Position numbers and translations under genes: made by a program. From positions 1 to 15,183 of the forward strand of contig DASQVO010000034.1 in the NCBI GenBank assembly GCA_035640715.1: 15,183 nucleotides of DNA, read 5' to 3'. A model generated the notes under the pieces. That model made no database searches. It was not told the DNA's origin and was given only the letters and a program-made list of their open reading frames with translations. Below, one piece after another: positions 7,039-13,615 of this stretch. Within the stretch, counting starts at the first letter, position 1, and each line of letters opens with the position of its first letter. The DNA comes from DASQVO01 sp035640715. GTDB taxonomy: Bacteria; Actinomycetota; Actinomycetes; Streptosporangiales; Streptosporangiaceae.

Positions 7039-7079
7039 GTGAGCTGGCCTTATCGAAGGTCGTGAACTGGCATTATCGA
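7039..7079. promoter_or_regulatory. Pair of 18-bp direct repeats overlapping divergent promoters
   Basis: GTGAGCTGGCCTTATCGA (7039-7056) and GTGAACTGGCATTATCGA (7062-7079) differ at two positions and are spaced 23 bp start to start. The second copy contains CATTAT (7071-7076), a fair -10 for the hydrolase. With only seven bases to the ATG at 7084 and no ribosome-binding site, that mRNA would be leaderless. The opposite strand of the same copy reads GATAAT (7077-7072), a good -10 for the lipoprotein gene. A protein bound to the repeats could control both directions. Confidence 0.6.
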
Positions 7080-7083
7080 CAGT

Positions 7084-8067
7084 ATGGATGGATGTGCCTT
7101 TACCGAGACAATCAGCTCATTCGTCGCGCTGGGTGACAGCTTCACCGAAGGCCTGAACGATCGCCTGCCGGATGGCGGCTTCCGCGGCTGGGCCGACCGG
7201 TTCGCTGACGCGCTGTCGGCTCACCAGCCAGGCATGCGCTACGCGAACCTGGCAGTGCGCGGGAAGCTGCTGCGGGAGGTCGCGGCCGAGCAGGTCCCGC
7301 GTGCGGTGGAGATGGCACCGGACCTGGTAAGCATCGCTGCGGGCGGCAACGACATCCTGCGCCCGCGAACCGATCCCGACGTGCTGGCCGTGACCTTCGA
7401 CCAGTGCGTGGCCAGGCTGCGCGGGGCCGGGTGCAGGGTGCTGCTCTTCACCGGCTTTGATCCCTCCGCATTCCCCGTGATCCGGATGCTGCGCGGGAAG
7501 ACGGCCGCGTTCAACATGCATCTGCGCGCGATCGCGGATGCCCGTGGATGCGATGTCGTAGACCTCTGGTCCATGCGGGTGCTGTGTGACCAGCGGATGT
7601 GGAGCGCGGACCGGCTGCATCTGAACGCGGAGGGCCACCGGCGCGTCGCGCTGCGCGTCTGCGAGGCGGTCGGCGTGCCGGCGGGTGAAGACTGGCGTGA
7701 GCCGCTGCCCCAGCCGTCCGGCACCGCAGCGGTCCCCGCCCCGGTCGCGAGCGCGGCTGCCGTCGCGGCAGCCGGGGCATCGGCGGGGGCGACGGCGGCC
7801 TCGATCGGGGCTACGGTGGCTGGCCTCAGCCCGGCCCGGCTGTACGCCCGGCTCGAGTCGGCCCGCAGCATGTCCGGACGCGGCATGGTCTGGGTAACCG
7901 AACGCCGCCAGGACACCCGCTGGGCGGTGGAGTACGCGGTCCCGTGGGTTCGGCGGCGGCTTACCGGCAGGTCGTCCGGCGACGGGATCCCGCCGAAGCG
8001 CCCCGAACTGCTGCCGCTCGATTCGCTGGCCCGGCTCTCCGGCGCCGAGACGGCGGAGTCGGTGTAA
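7084..8067 (+). CDS. SGNH/GDSL-family hydrolase with Ala-rich insertion
   Basis: A 327-residue esterase/lipase-type enzyme. Catalytic blocks are in order: ALGDSFTEG (nucleophile S19), NLAVRG (oxyanion G60), GGNDIL (oxyanion N89) and DRLHLNAEGH (D176 and H179). There is no signal peptide, so it is probably cytoplasmic. After the catalytic domain comes a run of about 40 residues, almost all Ala/Gly/Ser/Val/Pro (207-247). It is followed by a basic tail with the pattern WAVEYAVPWVRRRLTGRSSGDG. From memory, relatives often join these parts with little or no linker. The start at ATG 7084 has no ribosome-binding site and is probably leaderless. It is divergent from the lipoprotein gene. The substrate is unknown. 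Confidence 0.92.
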   Translation: MDGCAFTETISSFVALGDSFTEGLNDRLPDGGFRGWADRFADALSAHQPGMRYANLAVRGKLLREVAAEQVPRAVEMAPDLVSIAAGGNDILRPRTDPDVLAVTFDQCVARLRGAGCRVLLFTGFDPSAFPVIRMLRGKTAAFNMHLRAIADARGCDVVDLWSMRVLCDQRMWSADRLHLNAEGHRRVALRVCEAVGVPAGEDWREPLPQPSGTAAVPAPVASAAAVAAAGASAGATAASIGATVAGLSPARLYARLESARSMSGRGMVWVTERRQDTRWAVEYAVPWVRRRLTGRSSGDGIPPKRPELLPLDSLARLSGAETAESV

Positions 8068-8093
8068 GCCCGGGAAAACCCTTCATCAAAGTT

Positions 8094-8136
8094 GCGGCGT
8101 GGAGACTCCAGCCTTCAGGTGGGGTCTTCACGCCGC
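8094..8136. terminator. Strong hairpin, probable bidirectional terminator
   Basis: Arms at 8094-8109 and 8121-8136 form 16 consecutive pairs (two of them G-U) around an 11-base loop. The hairpin sits between the convergent hydrolase (stop 8067) and aminotransferase (stop 8210) genes, so it would serve either strand. No T tract follows, as is common in actinomycetes. The loop core CCTTCAGG resembles, from memory, the end hairpins of some IS200/IS605-type elements; no transposase is present. Confidence 0.7.
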
Positions 8137-8209
8137 TTCGCCTCCCTGGAATGTCGCTGCGGCAGGTAGGCGCCGGATTGCCCATGGCACCGGCATGTGG
8201 CGCGGGCGG

Positions 8210-9715
8210 TCAGCCGGTGAGGTCGGTGAGCACCTCCTCGACCTGCGCGAGCGAGGCCGCGATCCATGGCACGTCCAGCGGCGCGGCCGAGGTCAGTGCG
8301 GCCTCGCGCTGCCGGCTGGTTTCGCCGTAGAGCAGGCCGGTCGCCACGCGCAGCCGCAGCACGGCCGGGTCCTCGCCGAATGCGCTGCCCGGCAGGACGC
8401 CGACGCCGTAACGCTGCAGCAGCAGCGCGGCAAGCTCCGCACTCGTGGTCACGCCGTGCCGCCTGCCCAGCAGGTCCCGCACCGGCCCGAAGTCGGGATA
8501 GAGGTAAAACGCGGCCTGCGGCCGCGGGACGTCGGCGCCGGCCGCAGTGAACCGGTCCGCGACGGCGCGTGCCACGGTGGCGTGCAGCCGGCGGCTCAGC
8601 GCGATCCGCTCCGCGAGCTCAGGGGGGTCGGAAAACGCGAAGGCGGCAGCCTGCTGGATCGGCGCGGCAGGGGCCGACCAGATCTCGCTGCAGATGCCCA
8701 GCAGGCGGTCACGCAGGCGCCGGCGCAGCGGCCGGGCCTGTTCGCTATCAGGCAGGCGGGCGACGCCGATGCGCCAGCCGCCCAGCGCCAGGCTCTTGCT
8801 GAGCGCCGTGGTAACGATCGTCCGGTCAGGGGCGATGGCCGCGGGGCTGACCAGGGGCGTGCCCGCGTCGTACACGAGATCACGGTAGATCTCGTCGGAA
8901 ATGATGATCAGGCCGTGCTCCTCCGCGACCTCGCACAATGCGCGTATCGTGCGCGGCGTGGCGAGCGTCCCGGTCGGGTTGTCGGGCAGCGTGACGATCA
9001 CGGACCGGATATCGCGGCCGTCCGATCGTGCCTCGGTTACGGCGCGTGCGAGCTTGTCCGGGTCGGGTACGCCGCCCTGGCCGGGCGGGGTGTCCACGAA
9101 ATAGGGCTGCGCGCCGATCAGGCTGGCCTGTGCCGCGTAGCTGACCCAGCTGGGCCGCGGCACCGCCACGTCGGCCCCGATGGCGAGCATCAGGCCGAAG
9201 AGCAGCGCCTTGCTGCCCGGACCGCAGACGACCGCGTCCGGTCTGGTGCGCAGCCCGCGTCGTTCCCAGTAGCCGGCGGCCGCTTCGCGCAGCGTTGCCT
9301 GGCCCGCCACCGGCCCGTAGCCGGTGCGGCCGGTGGCCTCGGCGAGCGCCAGCCGCAGTGCCGGATGAGCGGGAAGCCCGGCCTCGCCGAACGCCAGCGG
9401 TAGCACCGGCTCGCCGCGGAGCTTCCTTTCCGACATGGCCTCGTTGGCCGCCAGGGTGGGGGAGACCGCAATCGGGACGGGAACGGGGGAGGCCGACGAC
9501 GCAGATGGGGAGGCTTGCGGCGCAGCCGGGGAGGCCGCCGGCGCAGCGGGGGGAGCAGGGGTGTGGGCGGCGGTATGGGCGGCAGGCCCGCTGGGCGTTC
9601 CCTTACTGTCGCTCACCGTGCTTTCAACGGTGCTGGTGTGGTTTTCGCTTTCAACGGTGCTGGTGTGGTTTTCGTCGGCGGAAGGCAGGATGACGGGCAT
9701 GGCGGTCGAAGCCAT
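8210..9715 (-). CDS. PLP-dependent class I/II aminotransferase (fold type I) with low-complexity N-terminal extension
   Basis: A 501-residue protein whose residues about 85-500 are a complete aspartate-aminotransferase-fold enzyme. Visible are GYGPVAGQATLREA (substrate/PLP entrance), DNPTG (N246), SDEIY (D274, Y277), SKSLALGGWRIG (Schiff-base lysine K307, phosphate-contacting R315) and a C-terminal carboxylate-binding region, RLRVATG. The first about 85 residues are Ala/Pro/Ser-rich and hold the duplicated nonapeptide ENHTSTVES. ATG at 9715 is chosen because GAGGAG lies nine bases upstream; M94 (9436) would give a family-length protein but has a poorly spaced GAGG. The gene is divergent from the LysR gene, its likely regulator. 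The amino donor/acceptor is unknown; nearby dapE invites comparison with DapC, but nothing in the sequence proves it. Confidence 0.88.
   Translation of the reverse strand: MASTAMPVILPSADENHTSTVESENHTSTVESTVSDSKGTPSGPAAHTAAHTPAPPAAPAASPAAPQASPSASSASPVPVPIAVSPTLAANEAMSERKLRGEPVLPLAFGEAGLPAHPALRLALAEATGRTGYGPVAGQATLREAAAGYWERRGLRTRPDAVVCGPGSKALLFGLMLAIGADVAVPRPSWVSYAAQASLIGAQPYFVDTPPGQGGVPDPDKLARAVTEARSDGRDIRSVIVTLPDNPTGTLATPRTIRALCEVAEEHGLIIISDEIYRDLVYDAGTPLVSPAAIAPDRTIVTTALSKSLALGGWRIGVARLPDSEQARPLRRRLRDRLLGICSEIWSAPAAPIQQAAAFAFSDPPELAERIALSRRLHATVARAVADRFTAAGADVPRPQAAFYLYPDFGPVRDLLGRRHGVTTSAELAALLLQRYGVGVLPGSAFGEDPAVLRLRVATGLLYGETSRQREAALTSAAPLDVPWIAASLAQVEEVLTDLTG
9621..9674. repeat. Perfect 27-bp tandem duplication
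   Basis: Two identical 27-base units (9621-9647 and 9648-9674; each begins ctttcaacgg and ends ggttttcg) lie head to tail. In the aminotransferase frame they encode ENHTSTVES twice, preserving frame. Their base composition is less G/C-rich than the flanking Ala/Pro codons. The perfect identity suggests a recent duplication. Confidence 0.95.
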
Positions 9716-9770
9716 GAAGAAGGGCTCCTCGCTGCGGGAAGTGCCGGAGGCTTGATGTTCTCTTGCGAGC

Positions 9771-9799
9771 GGCCTGGGCTCGTGGATGGCCTGGGCTCG
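9771..9799. repeat. 12-bp direct repeat in the aminotransferase/LysR intergenic region
   Basis: GGCCTGGGCTCG occurs at 9771-9782 and 9788-9799, a 17-bp period, about 60 bases upstream of the aminotransferase start. It could be part of its promoter-operator region, but the period does not match typical LysR spacing. The function is unknown. Confidence 0.7.
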
Positions 9800-9906
9800 C
9801 GGCCGGCCTGATCTTTGCGGGCGGCGCTGCCTGCGTGTGGGCTACGGTGCCCGCTACATCACAACTACTCAGCTTCGCCGCTCGAAAGCGTTAGGGCAAG
9901 CGCTGA

Positions 9907-9928
9907 TTTCTGAGGCAGAGAGTAAGAT
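9907..9928 (+). promoter_or_regulatory. Candidate LysR box and -10 element before the LysR gene
   Basis: A T-N11-A pattern (T9907 to A9919) encloses the short dyad TCTG-AGG-CAGA (9909-9919), as in LysR-family autoregulatory sites. Just downstream, TAAGAT (9923-9928) is a possible -10 only six bases before the ATG at 9935, so the transcript may be leaderless or nearly so. Short patterns like these occur by chance. Confidence 0.3.
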
Positions 9929-9934
9929 TTTCTG

Positions 9935-10873
9935 ATGCTTGACCTACATAGGCTGCGGCTGCTCAAGGAATTCGCTGCCCGCGGCAGCATCGCGGGGACG
10001 GCGGCCTCGCTCGGTTACACCCCTTCCGCTGTGTCACAGCAGCTCTCGGCCCTGGAACGGGAAGCCGGCGCGGCGCTGCTCGACCGCACTGCGCGAAGGG
10101 CAGAGCTGACCGACGCGGGCAGGCGGCTCGCCGCCCGCGCCGAGCACATCCTGGCGATGGTAGAAGAAGCAGAGGCCGACCTGTCCGCCCGCGCGCAGGA
10201 GCCGTCAGGGCGCGTTGTGGTAAGCGCGTTCCCTTCGGCGGCGGTTGCCTTCGCGCCGGTCCTCGCCCGCAGCCTGCGGGCGCACCCGGACCTCACCCTG
10301 CTGCTGCGGCAGGCAGCCGGCGAGGTGGGCCTGCGCCAGGTCCGCTCGGGTGAGGTCGACGTGGCGATCGTCGATGACTGGAGCGGACGGCCCACCGCCG
10401 CCAGCGATGGCATCCTGTCGTTTTACCGCCTGGTCAGCGACCCGCTCGTGCTCGTCGTGCCACGCTCGCATCGCGCGGCCGGCGACGCCCAGCCGGTGGA
10501 TCTGCGGGAGCTGCGGAACGAGGCCTGGATGGCTGCCCCGGAGGGCGAGCCGTCCAGGCGGGCCGTGGACCGGCTGCTCGCCGCGGTTGGCGGTACGCCG
10601 CCGGTGCCGTGGGAGTTTGAGGGCCTCGGCACGATCCTCAGCCTCGTCGCGCGCGGGATAGGCATCGCGATCGTCCCCCGGCTCGTGCTTGCGGCGGGGG
10701 AGCGGCGGGTGGCCGTACGTGAGCTGGCGGGCACCAATGCGAGCCGGGAAGTCTACGCGGTGGCGCGTACCGCAAGCGTGCGCCGGCCGTCGGTCTCGGC
10801 TGTCCTCGGTGCCCTGCGGACGGCGGCTTCGACTCTTCCCGTCCCGGCCGCCGTGGCGGGCGGGAACCACTAG
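9935..10873 (+). CDS. LysR-family transcriptional regulator
   Basis: A 312-residue regulator of normal family length. The N-terminal winged helix-turn-helix (about 3-60) has the canonical pattern FAARGSIAGTAASLGYTPSA followed by VSQQLSALEREAGAALLDR. A linker helix follows (about 62-85, LAARAEHILAMVEEAEADL). A periplasmic-binding-protein-like effector domain spans about 92-295, with GRVVVSAFPS, VDVAIVDDW, GLGTILSLVARGIGIAIVPR. LysR proteins usually control a divergent gene, here the aminotransferase 219 bases away. The co-inducer is unknown. Start ATG 9935 has no good ribosome-binding site, consistent with short-leader or leaderless translation. dapE follows on the same strand after 88 bases, probably with its own promoter. 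Confidence 0.95.
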   Translation: MLDLHRLRLLKEFAARGSIAGTAASLGYTPSAVSQQLSALEREAGAALLDRTARRAELTDAGRRLAARAEHILAMVEEAEADLSARAQEPSGRVVVSAFPSAAVAFAPVLARSLRAHPDLTLLLRQAAGEVGLRQVRSGEVDVAIVDDWSGRPTAASDGILSFYRLVSDPLVLVVPRSHRAAGDAQPVDLRELRNEAWMAAPEGEPSRRAVDRLLAAVGGTPPVPWEFEGLGTILSLVARGIGIAIVPRLVLAAGERRVAVRELAGTNASREVYAVARTASVRRPSVSAVLGALRTAASTLPVPAAVAGGNH

Positions 10874-10899
10874 GCCGATGTTCCACCCAGGTCTATCGG

Positions 10900-10916
10900 C
10901 GGCGGGTTGCCCGCCG
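10900..10916 (+). terminator. GC hairpin between the LysR gene and dapE
   Basis: CGGCGGG (10900-10906) pairs perfectly with CCCGCCG (10910-10916) around the loop TTG, 26 bases after the LysR stop. It could end that transcript before the dapE promoter. No T tract follows. Confidence 0.4.
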
Positions 10917-10949
10917 GCGCCGGTATCTCCCGGGGACGCGACCGTGGTT

Positions 10950-10964
10950 TAGGCTTCCCGGGTG
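10950..10964 (+). promoter_or_regulatory. Probable dapE -10 element and leaderless GTG start
   Basis: TAGGCT (10950-10955) is a common actinomycete -10 variant. The dapE GTG begins at 10962, six bases after it, which is where transcription would start, and no ribosome-binding site lies between. A leaderless dapE mRNA is therefore likely. No clear -35 is seen. Confidence 0.5.
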
Positions 10965-12029
10965 GACCTGGACCTGGACCTGTCCGCCGACGCGGCGGCG
11001 CTGACCGCGAGACTGGTGGATATCCCGTCGGTCAGCGGCGCGGAGACCCCGCTGGCCGATGCGATAGAGGGCACGCTGCGGAAGCTGGCGCACCTGACCG
11101 TTCACCGGGACGGGAACACCATCGTGGCCCGCACCGGCCTGGGCCGCCCGCAGCGGGTCGTCCTGGCCGGCCACATCGACACCGTGCCGGTCGCGGGCAA
11201 CCTTCCCAGCCATGCCGAGCAGGACCGGCTGTACGGCTGCGGCACGACCGACATGAAGTCCGGCGTGGCCGTGCAGTTGCGCCTGGCGGCGACGGTGCCG
11301 GAGCCGGAGCGGGATGTCAGCTACGTCTTCTACGACTGCGAGGAGGTCGAGGCGGCGCGCAACGGGCTGCTGAGGCTGAGCAGGAACTCTCCCGAGCTGC
11401 TCGAGGGCGACTTCGCGGTGCTCATGGAGCCGAGCGGCTGTGAGATCGAAGGCGGCTGCCAGGGCACCATGCGGGCAGAGGTCACCGCCCCGGGCCGCCG
11501 TGCGCACAGCGCCCGCTCCTGGATGGGCCGCAATGCCATCCACGAGGCCGGGGCCATCCTCGATATCCTGCGCCGCTATGAGCCGAGGCAGCCCGAGGTT
11601 GATGGCCTCACCTATCACGAGGGGCTGAACGCGGTCGGCATCACGGGCGGCGTCGCGGGCAACGTGATCCCCGACCGGTGCGTGGTCACCGTGAATTACC
11701 GGTTCGCGCCGGACCGCGGCACCGAGGACGCCGAACGGCACATCCGCGAGGTCTTCGCCGGCTGGGAGGTCAACGTCGTCGATTCGGCTCCCGGGGCCAG
11801 GCCGGGCCTCGGCGAGCCCGCGGCTGCGTCGTTCGCTGCCGCGGTCGGCGGTGTGCCGCGCGCCAAGCTCGGCTGGACCGACGTCGCCAGGTTCGCGGCG
11901 CTCGGTATCCCGGCGGTCAACTACGGTCCCGGCATCTCGGAGATCGCGCACACCCCGGACGAGTACGTCGAGATCCCGAAGATCGGTGACTGCGAGGAAC
12001 GAATGCGCGCCTGGCTCACCCGCTCCTGA
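10962..12029 (+). CDS. dapE: Succinyl-diaminopimelate desuccinylase (DapE, M20 metallopeptidase family)
   Basis: DapE hydrolyses N-succinyl-LL-diaminopimelate to succinate and LL-diaminopimelate, a step towards lysine and the peptidoglycan cross-link residue. The 355-residue chain has the full M20 di-zinc set. It carries AGHIDTVP (H71, with D73), the bridging aspartate D97 in YGCGTTDMKSG, catalytic/metal glutamates in YDCEEVE (E127, E128), E156 in MEPSG, and C-terminal H330 in EIAHTPDEY. The lid/dimerisation domain spans about 170-285 (GRRAHSAR). Length and motif spacing fit the Gram-positive DapE branch. The GTG start at 10962 is followed by a small repeat, DLDLDL. The gene is preceded by the LysR gene; other dap genes are not in the window. 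A related M20 deacylase is the main alternative. Confidence 0.9.
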   Translation: MDLDLDLSADAAALTARLVDIPSVSGAETPLADAIEGTLRKLAHLTVHRDGNTIVARTGLGRPQRVVLAGHIDTVPVAGNLPSHAEQDRLYGCGTTDMKSGVAVQLRLAATVPEPERDVSYVFYDCEEVEAARNGLLRLSRNSPELLEGDFAVLMEPSGCEIEGGCQGTMRAEVTAPGRRAHSARSWMGRNAIHEAGAILDILRRYEPRQPEVDGLTYHEGLNAVGITGGVAGNVIPDRCVVTVNYRFAPDRGTEDAERHIREVFAGWEVNVVDSAPGARPGLGEPAAASFAAAVGGVPRAKLGWTDVARFAALGIPAVNYGPGISEIAHTPDEYVEIPKIGDCEERMRAWLTRS

Positions 12030-12075
12030 CCGCCGGCCGGCTGAAAGCCTCCGTCCCCCGCTTTCTTTGCACACT

Positions 12076-12114
12076 CTCGTATAAGCCGATTGCCCGCTCC
12101 TCGTATAAGCCGAT
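12076..12114. repeat. Two perfect 15-bp direct repeats, 24-bp period
   Basis: CTCGTATAAGCCGAT occurs at 12076-12090 and 12100-12114. On the minus strand the similarity continues imperfectly (AGCGGGCA against AGTGTGCA), and a weak third copy (15 of 24 bases) can be aligned beyond 12114. The array lies between the convergent dapE and vapC genes. It falls within an open minus-strand frame (12016-12207) that directly follows the vapC stop and has no start codon ahead of the repeats. The role is unknown. Confidence 0.9.
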
Positions 12115-12207
12115 GATGAGGTGCTCGTCAAACCGGTCGTCGGCGAGCGGAATCGCATGCTTGTACCAGCGTTCCCATCGCCCGAAGATCTGGCGGTCCT
12201 TTCGCGG

Positions 12208-12609
12208 TCAGCCTGGGCCCGGGCTGATGGCGTCGATGCCAGCCGTCCGGGCCGCAGTACGCAGTTCGGAGTCGTAGGCGACCATCGCGCGGGCATTCAG
12301 GCGCAGTGCCGTGGCAAGGTGGATGGCGTCAGCCGAGCGCAGGCGCCCCGGCAGCAACGGTGCCGTTGTCAGGTCACCGTTCTCGATATCGACGAGCGCG
12401 AACGCCGACAGCACGTCGGACACTGCCTCGTGTTCGATGTGCTCAGGCCGCCGGTTCGCTGCGCAGTGCAACTCAGTGTGCAGCAGCAGCGATGCCACCA
12501 GCGTGTCACCATCCTGGATGCGCTGCTGGAGATGGTCGGCCAGCATAGCTGACTCCTTCTCCTCCACCAGGAGCTTCATCGCCGCTGAGGTGTCGACGTA
12601 GACGATCAC
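12208..12609 (-). CDS. vapC: VapC-type PIN-domain toxin (ribonuclease)
   Basis: A 133-residue PIN-domain protein, normal length for VapC toxins, which cleave RNA with Mg2+ and are neutralised by the paired antitoxin. The four acidic active-site residues are visible: D6 in YVDTSA, E46 in LLHTELHCAA, D94 in LRSADAIHLATA and D113 in AYDSEL. The active site therefore looks intact. The GTG start at 12609 overlaps the antitoxin stop in the sequence GTGA (four-base overlap), so translation is probably coupled. The family's usual C-terminal end, a short strand and then Gly/Pro, is present, so it is not truncated. The RNA target cannot be predicted. Confidence 0.93.
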   Translation of the reverse strand: MIVYVDTSAAMKLLVEEKESAMLADHLQQRIQDGDTLVASLLLHTELHCAANRRPEHIEHEAVSDVLSAFALVDIENGDLTTAPLLPGRLRSADAIHLATALRLNARAMVAYDSELRTAARTAGIDAISPGPG

Positions 12610-12875
12610 CGGTCGCCTCTGACGTCCGCGATGATCTCCCTGCTTGACACGGGTGCGGTCACGCGCCGGATGCTGCGCAGGTCTACCCGCCGGTCCTCCC
12701 GCGGCTCCCGGACCTTTCCTGCGGCTACCAAGCGCTCGTATGGTGTCAGGGACGGCGGCACGAGCACCGCCGCCACCTCGCCGTGGTTAGTCACCTCGAT
12801 CGTTTCCCCGGCGCTTACCGCACGGAGCACTTCCGAGCTGTTGTTACGCAGTTCCCGATGGCTGATCGTCCGCAC
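12606..12875 (-). CDS. vapB: Phd/YefM-type antitoxin partner of the PIN toxin
   Basis: An 89-residue antitoxin. The N-terminal DNA-binding and dimerisation domain carries TISHRELRNNSSEVLRAVSA (3-22), then GETIEVTNHGEVAAVLVP, the classic Phd/YefM pattern. The charged C-terminal part (about 50-89, REPREDRRVDLRS) would wrap the toxin. The GTG start at 12875 is fixed by GAGGAGG five bases upstream. The open frame continues much further upstream only because it runs antisense to the membrane-protein gene. Toxin and antitoxin overlap by four bases, and the antitoxin usually represses the shared promoter. Pairing of a Phd-fold antitoxin with a PIN toxin is well known, so the vapB name refers to its place in the pair. 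Confidence 0.93.
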   Translation of the reverse strand: MRTISHRELRNNSSEVLRAVSAGETIEVTNHGEVAAVLVPPSLTPYERLVAAGKVREPREDRRVDLRSIRRVTAPVSSREIIADVRGDR

Positions 12876-12880
12876 GGGCA

Positions 12881-12924
12881 CCTCCTCGCCCGTAGCAATT
12901 GTAGCACAACGGTTTATTCTGCAA
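12881..12924 (-). promoter_or_regulatory. vapBC promoter, operator-like dyad and ribosome-binding site
   Basis: Reading the minus strand: TTGCAG (12924-12919) is a possible -35. After 15 bases comes the extended -10 TGC-TACAAT (hexamer 12903-12898), and then GAGGAGG (12887-12881) as the ribosome-binding site. The inverted repeat TTGT-AGC-ACAA (12899-12909) covers the -10, where antitoxin binding would block RNA polymerase. The 15-base spacer is short, but the extended -10 compensates. Confidence 0.65.
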
Positions 12925-12943
12925 CGCGCCCTGGTTGGCAGGG

Positions 12944-13615
12944 TCACTCGCAGGCGGAGTCGCGGGCGCCGCGGACCGTGATGACCGTGATCCCGGCGGC
13001 GAAGACCAGGGCGGCGCAGATCGCCGCGCCGCGGTCGTGCGGCGGCCGGGCCGCCCATACCCACGGCGTGGTCGGGTGCCCGCCCAGCGCGACCTCGGTA
13101 ACCAGCAGGTAAGCCATCGGGCCGGTCCAGCCGAACGCGCCGCCGAGCGCGGCCGCAGACAGCAGCCCGATGCCGGTCACCCCGGCGAGGTTGCGGAGCA
13201 TGGCCAGGGTCCCGCCAGGCAGCACGCCGCCGGTGGCCCCGGCGGCCAGCGCGCCGACCGCGGCCGCGGTGAGCGCCAGGGCCACACCCAGCCGCAGCCA
13301 GGGCAGCCACCGGCCGGTAGCGCGTTCCGGCTCGCCGAACGGGCCGTAGGTGGTCACCGCGATGAGCGCGGCGGGCCCAGTCTCGATCACCAGCGGTATC
13401 AGCTCCTGGGCGGCGCGGCCGCCGGCGATGTTCCAGTGCCAGTGCAGCGCGGCCCACAGCAGGGCGCCGAACCCGGCCACCAGGCCGAGCGCGACCGGGG
13501 CACGGCGGCTGACCAGGTGCAGCCATGCCAGGCGCAGCGATGCGACGGCGGGCCGGGCGGCCGGCTGGGCCGGGGCGGCTCCCGGCGGTGAACTCTGGAC
13601 CCCGGCGGCGGTCAT
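12944..13615 (-). CDS. Multi-pass membrane protein, probable ABC-type permease partner
   Basis: A 223-residue hydrophobic protein with about six predicted transmembrane helices. Among them are VALGLVAGFGALLWAALHW, ALIAVTTYGPFG, LRLGVALALTAAAVGALAAG and a last helix near AALVFAAGITVITV. A Pro/Ala-rich cytoplasmic N-terminus of about 25 residues precedes them. No catalytic motif is visible. ATG at 13615 overlaps the stop of the larger permease gene by four bases (ATGA), so the two are probably translated together. The context suggests a subunit of one ABC exporter or importer; a general conserved membrane protein is the alternative. vapBC begins 68 bases beyond its stop with a separate promoter. 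Confidence 0.75.
   Translation of the reverse strand: MTAAGVQSSPPGAAPAQPAARPAVASLRLAWLHLVSRRAPVALGLVAGFGALLWAALHWHWNIAGGRAAQELIPLVIETGPAALIAVTTYGPFGEPERATGRWLPWLRLGVALALTAAAVGALAAGATGGVLPGGTLAMLRNLAGVTGIGLLSAAALGGAFGWTGPMAYLLVTEVALGGHPTTPWVWAARPPHDRGAAICAALVFAAGITVITVRGARDSACE

Noticed and set aside
7039..7079. CRISPR-like array
   Set aside because: Only two short copies with a 5-base spacer; no third copy, no cas genes.
5832..7136. 434-codon plus-strand frame opposite the lipoprotein
   Set aside because: Shadow frame; the opposite strand has a lipobox and propeller repeats.
8099..9403. 434-codon plus-strand frame opposite the aminotransferase
   Set aside because: Shadow frame; the opposite strand carries a complete PLP-enzyme motif set.
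10893..12296. 467-codon minus-strand frame opposite dapE
   Set aside because: Shadow frame; dapE has all metal ligands on the plus strand.
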